A stretch of DNA of 64,000 nt from Lycorma delicatula (taxonomy: Eukaryota; Arthropoda; Insecta; Hemiptera; Fulgoridae). The notes below the pieces were generated by a model. That model was not told the DNA's origin and ran no database searches. It worked only from the letters and a program-made list of their open reading frames with translations. The stretch covers positions 118,416,437-118,480,436 of the forward strand of contig NC_134462.1 of the NCBI RefSeq assembly GCF_047948215.1, in the 5' to 3' direction. Of this stretch, positions 57,264 to 64,000 are shown in pieces. Each line of letters begins with the position of its first letter. Positions within the stretch are counted from its first letter, which is position 1. Position numbers and translations under genes: made by a program.

Positions 57264-57683
57264 ATGACAATTGAAGCAGCGAGGGATTGGCTGACGCATA
57301 AAGGTCTACACCTTGCAGCCGAGAAGACTGATTTGATTATTTTGGTAAGCAGGAGGAAACTCAAGCCTAAACGGTTTGAAATTGGTGAGGTGACGATCGT
57401 TCCTAGCCCAGTTGATAAATATCTGGGAATCTGGTTAGACCACCGCAGATCATTTCTGTATCATATCACGGAGGATATAAAAAAGGCTGAGCGAGTTGTA
57501 GGCTTGTTGAGTCGCCTATGTTACTATTCGCGAATGTTAGTGGACCCAGGGCCTCGAAGCGGAAGTTGCACTCGCATGTTGTGTATTCAGTTTTTTTTAT
57601 ATGAGGCACCAATATCGATTAGGGCACTTCAAGATCAACACAGCAGGACGATGATCCAGAATATACAAAGGAAATATCATTAA
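57264..57683 (+). pseudogene. RT palm-to-thumb segment of the plus-strand R1-type relic
   Basis: A 139-codon open frame beginning MTIEAARDWLTHKGLHLAAE, the WL-x-x-x-GL-x-LA-x-x-K(T/S) box that follows the catalytic aspartates. VDKYLGIWLDHRRSFLYHI, the KYLG-x-x-LD-x-x-x-x-x-x-H box, and a helical KKAERVVGLLSRL stretch follow. The thumb and tail degrade after about 57600. Downstream, in another frame, SSDAAYVVAGTPP (about 57707-57745) matches the R1 S-x-EA-x-x-V-x-AG-x-PP box. The methionine is not a true start; it follows the microsatellite. Confidence 0.78.
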
Positions 57684-57997
57684 GAAAAGTATGCTCTGAA
57701 CACAGAACAATGTCGTCCGATGCGGCTTATGTAGTCGCAGGTACGCCTCCCGAGGAGGAACTTGTTCGCTAATGGTCGTGGATGACCGTTACTTGTTGAT
57801 CCTCATGGGACTCCGCCTACCATCTCCTTCTGTTTGGCGATCCTGCAAGTTCTACCGGAGATTGATCACTTTTTAGTGGGTTTATGTTTGCATGTAGCCA
57901 AGCAGGAGATTTTTTGGTCGGTATGAGCCCGACACTGCCGTCTATGTAAGCGGACGGCCGCTGGTAGAGCTTTTCCCTCCTCCGACACAAAAAAAAA

Positions 57998-58734
57998 ATA
58001 TCCTATTAGTATGGAATGTTTAAATTGGTGGTCAAGTGTTTATTTATTAAAAGGAATAGCAATATAGGCATGTGACGATTGTGTACTCATTAAAGTGCAC
58101 AACAACGAAATATAATACATATTGCTTCTTATACAGTTTTGAAGATGTATACACATTAAGAAATAATCAGTCAGGTTGTTTTTTGTAATTACCACATTAC
58201 ATGTTTTTCGGTATTATGTCTAAGAATAATCAATTATTGTGTAAAATAATCACCTCTCCTGTGAACATTTATTCCATTGTTTTTACAATCTCTTTGCAAA
58301 ATTTTACAAGGTTTTTTTAATTCTACACTCTGATTCATTATATAATTTTTTTTCTTCTATTTACTGTTTCAAAGATTCTACATGGTGAGAATTTGGTATG
58401 AAAATATTTTAACGCGTAAAAGGGAGTCGAACCCAAATACTTAATCTGGATGAAAGGTGAAGAATTATCATTTTAAATCAGTGGTTGTTGAATTGATATG
58501 AAATTATTGCACACCAAAAAATAATGAATTATGTTATAAAACCTAAAATATTAATTGTCGTTCAATTTTACGGTTGTAAAAGAGTAAACTTCTGTTAACT
58601 TATTTTAACATCGGAATGAACAAAATACTTCAATATTGTACTCAGAACTAAGAAAAAATTCATTAAAAGTTTTCAAATAACTATTAAATTTCATAATTAA
58701 TTCATCTTTTAGATAAAGAATCTGATGTAAACAA
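57998..58734. other. AT-rich stretch without a recognisable gene
   Basis: AT-rich spacer. At 58420-58440, gggagtcgaaccca resembles a reversed tRNA T-arm but has no matching tRNA parts. Confidence 0.5.
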
Positions 58735-59840
58735 CACATGACTTCCTTGTACGCCTATTAAATTACATTACAAATTTTTTTAAAATGAAAAGTTCGTAGA
58801 ATTTTATTTTATTAAAAACTTCTGATATTTTCTTTTTTATAGTTTTTTTTTTTTTACAATAAGAGGTTAATAATAATTATTAATAAATCAATATATTCGA
58901 ATAAAAAAAAAAAACAGATGAAATCTGATTGCCGATATGCTTTCCACTGGGATCCAAATATTTAATTAATTAAATTTTATTCGGCTATAACCCTGGAACC
59001 AGTGAAAATAAGTACCACTATCCCTGAAAGACTTTAAAAGAGGGCTTATTATGGCAGTTAAGAAAAACTCCAAAATTTTAAGATTTTGGCCTTTTTCCGA
59101 CACTTTTGGTTCAGTCGATATTGCAATCATAAGGACAGGTGCATTACTAGATGTTACAACAGTCCTAAACCCAAAATTTCAACATCATTTTGACCATCCT
59201 TGAATCCATTTTGACTAGTTTCGGCGTGATGTCTGTACTTACGTACGCATGTATCTCGCTGAACTCAAAAACGATTCTTGAATGTTGACATCTTTGATTT
59301 AGGACTGTTATAACATCTAGTTGTGCACCTCACCTTCTGATTTACTAGACCAAAGTGCTGATTTGGGGAAAAGTGTCCAAAAAAGGCAGAAAAAAAAATG
59401 GATTTTGGACTTTATCTTAACTGTAGTAATAAGCCCTCTTTGAGAGATTTTCAACGATGTATAATAAAGTCGTACTTATTTTCATCGGTTCCAGAGTTGT
59501 AGCCAAATTAAATTTTAATTAATAAAATATTTCGATCTTACAATCAGAATGCACATTGGTTTGAATTCGACTTCATATACATTTTTTAAATTTATATATT
59601 TTTTTGATATATTGATTTATTACTAATTATTAACTTCTCATTGTAAAAAAAATTACAAATAATAATTCAATAATAATAAAAAAAGGAAATAATTAAGAAG
59701 ATATTAGTAAAATAAAATCTATGTACTTTTCATTTGAAATCCCATCTACCTTTCAAATAAAATAAGATTAAATGGAATGTAGCAAAAAATGTGTACAGTT
59801 AATTTCATAGGCGTACAAGGAAGTCATATGGTGTCCATAT
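58735..59840. repeat. Two family R copies head to head (large imperfect palindrome)
   Basis: 58735-59187 is an inverted family R copy (for example ataataattattaataaatc and aggtgcattactagatgtta on the plus strand). 59188-59840 is a direct copy with the 5' part (ccattttgactagtttcggc, then ctcgctgaactcaaaaacg). The inverted copy lacks the 5' part, so the structure can fold with arms of some 450-550 bp and a loop of about 95 bp (59188-59283). Confidence 0.75.
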
Positions 59841-60657
59841 AATTTAAAAAAAATATATAATCCATTTGACTTTGTTTTTGCATATATTTAAGTTATGATT
59901 ACTGTATAGAATTTTTAAAGTTAACAACCTTTTATAAATAGGTAACAATCAATCAATCTATTTGTGTTAACGAATGATTTTCTGCCCGTCCATTACATAA
60001 GCCTGTTTTTCATACACTAATTTCAATTATGTAATAATTTTTATTTTACTTTTATATTACGTGTATAAACTATCTTGAGTTCAGGAAGCACCGGTCAGAA
60101 TTCCTTTGTGGAAGTGATAATAAATTAATTGTAGACGTTTCCTGTGGTGAACAGTGTGAAAATGTCACTTGCTGATGATGTACGAGTATATCACGTACAT
60201 TTCGGTGAGCTTTGCGTGCCAATATGTAACCGTACGTTTGAATGAATGAAGAAAAAAAGTGAAACAACTTCACTTCTCTCATTTTCCGTAGAAACTACTT
60301 CACTCCTCATTTTTCTTATTAAGATCGGAATAAGTTTAGTTTTATTCTTAAAGATGGCTAAATCGGTTTTGGGAGTGACTTGTGACATGTATGGTCGTCC
60401 ATAGCCGTTACAGTTACCGTACTGAACATACTTACATATATGAAATAAGAACGTATTTACATTAAGTCTAATAAAACTTACTAATAACGGCCACGTTAGA
60501 ATTTCTTGTCATCAATATTCGTGTCTAAGGTACATTCTAATGTAGACATGAAAGTAATATGACAAATTTAATATAATTATACGATCATCATTCAATTTCG
60601 ATAAATAAACATTGCATCTATATTATCTTAGATATCCTATCCTACTGAACGGCATTA
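59841..60657. other. AT-rich stretch without a recognisable gene
   Basis: No supported coding region. The part at 60060-60400 is less AT-rich, with short frames lacking motifs. Confidence 0.5.
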
Positions 60658-60687
60658 GTGTGTGTGTGTGTGTGTGCGTGCGTGCGT
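60658..60687. repeat. (GT)n/(GC)-variant microsatellite
   Basis: (GT)n passing into gcgtgcgtgcgt. A TA/TATG-rich patch follows at about 60750-60840. Confidence 0.9.
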
Positions 60688-60710
60688 CCCCCTTAGCTTA
60701 GCATCTGAAT

Positions 60711-61879
60711 GTACCGATCACTAGCGGAAAATCCCGATTCGTTAGTACAGGTCGATATACCGTATATATCGTATACCGTATGTATGTCGATATATCGTAT
60801 ATATATATATCGATATGTATGTATGTATGCGAAATATATATCAATGTAAATACCGAGGTTTTGGCAAAATTTAGTACTTTTTAACCGCATCCAAATTTTT
60901 GGACGAAAATCTCAAAAATCTCGAAAACGGTCGGTCCTAGCGCTCTGTAAACCTTTGACGTGCCCGCTCAGCGATATCCAATCCGCTCTCAGTGGAATAC
61001 GTTGGATGATAGTATTTTCAAGTGCCCCATAGGCGCCGTTCAGAAATTGGGGAGCGGGTGCGACGGAGTGCCATCGTAATATCTCGGCAACGCTCGTTCG
61101 ATTTTCACGATTCAAACGGTGAATGTTTCAGCGGTTCGAGCGCTAACTGTTTAATGCATCGGGTACACTCTTGATCCACCGGTTCTTGGTTATCCAAAAA
61201 TTAAATCGTTTAGATCTATGTTTTGATAGCACTCTCCCATCGTAAAACGAACCGATCTGATATTTCGCTAAATACGGTCAAACCTGTGCGCTAGCGCATC
61301 TGTAAAGTATAAACTTATGAAGGCAAAAAAGTAGAAAATAAAAAATTTATAAAAAGAACTTTTTAAAAACCACTCTTATATTAAATTCACTATAAAATTA
61401 AAATACCATTCTTAAATTAAACGCGCTGAAATGTAAAAAATAATGTTACGACGGTATCTCAGAATGGATTTGACAGCAAGCATTGATGGTGATATGTAAC
61501 ATTATGTGAAAGTCATAGCTTGAAATTAACAATTTTAGGTTTTTACCAATATTTTCTTATGCGCGATGAATGGCCTAAAGAGTGGGGTGCAAACAGGCAT
61601 AAGAAAATATTTTTAAAAAAATCAAATTTTTAATTTGAAGCTATAATTTTCACATAATGTTACCCATCACCTTGCTACATTAAAGCTTGTTGTCAAATCC
61701 ATTCTGACATACTGTCCTAAAATTATTTTCTAACTTTTAGTGCGTTTAATTTAAGAGTGATGTTTTTAAACGTTATTTACATATATTATATTTATTAATG
61801 TGATTGTTTTTCTTCATAAAATAATGACCTATAACCAATAAGTATTGATCGCTAGCCGAAAATCTCGATTCGTTAGTAT
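60711..61879. repeat. Unit bounded by 38-bp direct repeats and holding a long inverted repeat
   Basis: 60711-60748 and 61842-61879 match at 32 of 38 positions in direct orientation (core cgattcgttagta). Between them is a CpG-bearing stretch (60880-61300: gaaaacggtcggtcctagcg and similar) without a readable frame, then the long inverted repeat at 61361-61771. Could be a non-autonomous transposon, but no diagnostic ends were recognised. Confidence 0.5.
61361..61771. repeat. Long inverted repeat, arms about 170-200 bp
   Basis: The left arm 61361-61562 and right arm 61597-61771 are reverse complements over most of their length, with scattered mismatches. Examples are cagaatggatttgaca with tgtcaaatccattctg, taacattatgtgaaa with tttcacataatgtta, and attttcttatgc with gcataagaaaat. 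The loop is 34 bases. The left arm has an extra stretch of about 32 bp near 61375-61410. Confidence 0.85.
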
Positions 61880-64000
61880 CAATTTCTAGAGTTAATTTTC
61901 TAATTTAACTCGCTATATCAATTTTCAGCATTCAAAAAAAAATGTTTACACAAGAGGTAATCAATTTTGGATCTAATAATCCCATTCCGAGACGCCGGCC
62001 GCTATGGCAACCCACCCGAAGAGCGTAGTAATTTTACTGACGTTAAATACGTTAATTTAATTAGATACAATTACCAAATATATGTCGTAGAGATTTATAA
62101 ACTTCAATCATTTTTACTTTCCTGGCATTATAGATTAAATAAACGGAGAATGGGTTTTTTCATTTCTCTACATTTCATTACCCAGGGACCCCAAAAAATA
62201 AAAACATGAGGGGGTAATATTCAGATGTATGTTTGTTGGCGTGTTTGAAGTTTAATAACTTTTGACTGGATAAACAAATTTTATGAATTTTGGCACAGAG
62301 ACTCGTGTGTATGGGAAAATTTGTTGATAAAAGATTGGGGGCCAATATCTCCCGGGGATAGGGAAGATAGTTTCTTTGTGGTCAATGTTTTTTATTGGTT
62401 GTATGTTTTTCTGTAAATATTTTTTTTTCATTCTTCCATTTAACATAGTAAACGTAGAAAAATCAATGGAAGGTAGTTTATAGCGGGGAGCAGAAAATAA
62501 TAATTTTTTTTTTTAATTTTTAACTTTTAAAATTTTTTGAATTGTTTAAAATTTTTTTGTTATTATGATGATATATTGGCTATATAATAATTTTCCAATA
62601 AGACTTCATCATAGATTCCCCCCCCCCCCCTAAAAAAGTGAAATCTTAGGTAACTTTTTCATGTATCATTATTTTTCCACTATGCAAGAATAAATAATCA
62701 ATGACGGGAAAGTATTACAACTTTGTTGTCAGTTTTTTCTTTTTAATTCATAAAACGATTTTATTTGTTTTCAAAATAAATCAATATTCTAAATGCGTTC
62801 GGCAAAAGTTTGTAAAAGGATTGGTCATAAAACCACTATGAAATATTAGTATTCAAACAAACACGGTCGCAGAAGTGTTCGTATGCGTCTGCAAGATTAA
62901 CTGCCCAAAACATTCATATGACTTCAAACTTCATGTCGCTGATCCTTTTCCCCTAAAAGTAATTTATTCCATCAAACTGTGCGGTCTAAAGAACTTGTGA
63001 ACAGCACTGGTATCAACTTATGATGAAAGATCAAAGGGATTGTAATGTATAACTTAGCCGTATCACAAATTCAACTTTGATGGAAAGCTGTCTTAATTTA
63101 TATAAATAAACATAAATAAATATAATTTATATAAATTTAAATAAATAGTTTAAATTATTTAACCTTCTTTATTGTTAAAAGATTTGTACGATATAAGAAT
63201 TAGAATCGACTTCATTATGAACAATAATCGAAATTATGATATTTCTAAAAGAAAAGTTTTAGTCGTAGAAAATCTATTAATAATATCTGTAGTGTCTTGT
63301 TTTGGGACCAGCATAAATTAAAAATTCAAAAATAGAATGAAAACTGAAATTCTACTAAGGAAAAATGAGTAAAAATTCTATTTTTTTTTAATTGAAATCT
63401 AATATTAAAAGAAAATAATATAATTTCTCTAGTCTTGTTAGATTTCATAATACTGTGGGTTCTCGAAAAAGAATTACGCCGTGGAAGATTAAATTTAGAA
63501 TTACAAATGTATATGTTTAATACATAAAAATACAAAGTCGATCACTAACATAACGAACTGAACGCTTTGGACTTTACTGAAAAGACAATCGAATTCTTCC
63601 TGTGTTTTTAGTACTTGATTTAGGCTGCCACGTGAGTGAGCGTTTCAAAACGCGCAGAGTTTCCGAAAAATTTACATACTACTTACTTACTTATGCTTTT
63701 GTGACTCGTAGAATTTCTACATTCGGGTATAATTTCTTTGTATACTGGTCTCAAATTTTGTATTTGAGAGCCGTTACACTCGATGTACTTTCTCTTATGG
63801 TGACGCCATTTACTGAAGCCCGGGCTCATACGGAGTAAGAGCTTGGATTGTGCAACCGTCAACACAGCTGCTCTTTAACAGAGAATGTGTAAACTAAAAC
63901 TTAATTGTTGTCGGTTTAAAATTTTGCATAAAACACTATTGAATGCTGTAAAATAAAAAATGCTGTATGTTTGGAGTGTCGCTTTATATGGAAGTGAAAG
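61880..64000. other. AT-rich stretch without a recognisable gene
   Basis: A run of 13 C lies at 62618-62630. The segment 62180-62400 reads like a dispersed-repeat tail (acccagggaccccaaaaaat, tttaataacttttgactgga) without a second copy here. Overlapping opposite-strand frames at 63602-63865 have no motif. No gene supported. Confidence 0.5.

Larger units (their letters stand above)
55860..57997 (+). mobile_element. R1-type retrotransposon relic, plus strand
   Basis: A GC-richer island running from the end of the endonuclease domain through RT to a 3' untranslated region and a poly-A tract (57988-57997). It is 5'-truncated: only the endonuclease end (NETTLSDHH, 55907-55939) is present, then linker, RT fingers, RT core and C-terminal boxes. 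Frames break often. No target-site duplication could be defined because the left edge is blurred. Confidence 0.75.

Noticed and set aside
58418..58442. Reversed tRNA T-arm-like word (gggagtcgaaccca)
   Set aside because: The stem around it does not pair properly and no D-arm, anticodon arm or acceptor stem is found upstream on that strand.
1..64000. Bacterial-type features (operons, ribosome binding sites, CRISPR, rho-independent terminators)
   Set aside because: Composition, microsatellites and retrotransposon content indicate a eukaryotic nuclear sequence; hairpins followed by T-runs here are not interpreted as terminators.

Overview
The window looks like AT-rich intergenic DNA from an insect nuclear genome, plausibly a hemipteran. 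Evidence is the very high A+T background, long simple repeats, and decayed arthropod-type transposons: several R1-clade and Jockey-like non-LTR retrotransposons, mariner-like and pogo-like DNA transposons and a Helitron. The species call is inference. I found no intact host protein-coding gene, rRNA or convincing tRNA. Nearly every long open frame that can be explained belongs to a broken mobile element; the rest look like chance frames in AT-rich DNA.

Layout, left to right. 1-10.4 kb: a dispersed repeat (family R, copy A); a mariner/reverse-transcriptase chimera at 2.4-2.9 kb repeated at 10.0-10.4 kb; two related gag (ORF1) zinc-knuckle relics at 5.0 and 9.1 kb; a second dispersed repeat (family U) carrying a 21-residue charged repeat; a Helitron helicase relic; and a MITE-like element at 8.6-9.0 kb. 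13.9-17.3 kb: an R1-type retrotransposon with both ends and a target-site duplication but a large internal deletion. 18.65-20.8 kb: a 113-bp tandem array abutting a pogo-like transposon with perfect 19-bp terminal inverted repeats, whose deleted core is filled by a copy of the same array. 23.9-24.7 kb: a mariner-like transposase relic. 26.5-29.5 kb: an R1-type RT tail, then a 5'-truncated Jockey-like RT with a 13-bp duplication. 31.9-35.5 kb: a decayed R1-type element in ORF1-endonuclease-RT order.

From 36 to 47 kb the DNA is AT-rich and gene-poor, with microsatellites and one GC-rich island. 47.0-49.1 kb: a compound microsatellite, a possible 129-bp cloverleaf MITE, and a 5'-truncated R1-type element inserted into an older R1 relic with an exact 17-bp duplication. 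50.9-52.6 kb: family R and U copies next to each other. 55.9-58.0 kb: a plus-strand R1-type element with an (AT)n tract in its RT core. 58.7-59.8 kb: two family R copies head to head. 60.7-61.9 kb: a long inverted repeat inside a unit bounded by 38-bp direct repeats.

No genes work together here as a pathway. What can be read is a history of nested insertion, truncation, internal deletion and gap-repair-like copying. The most unusual structure is the pogo element carrying a copy of its own flank.
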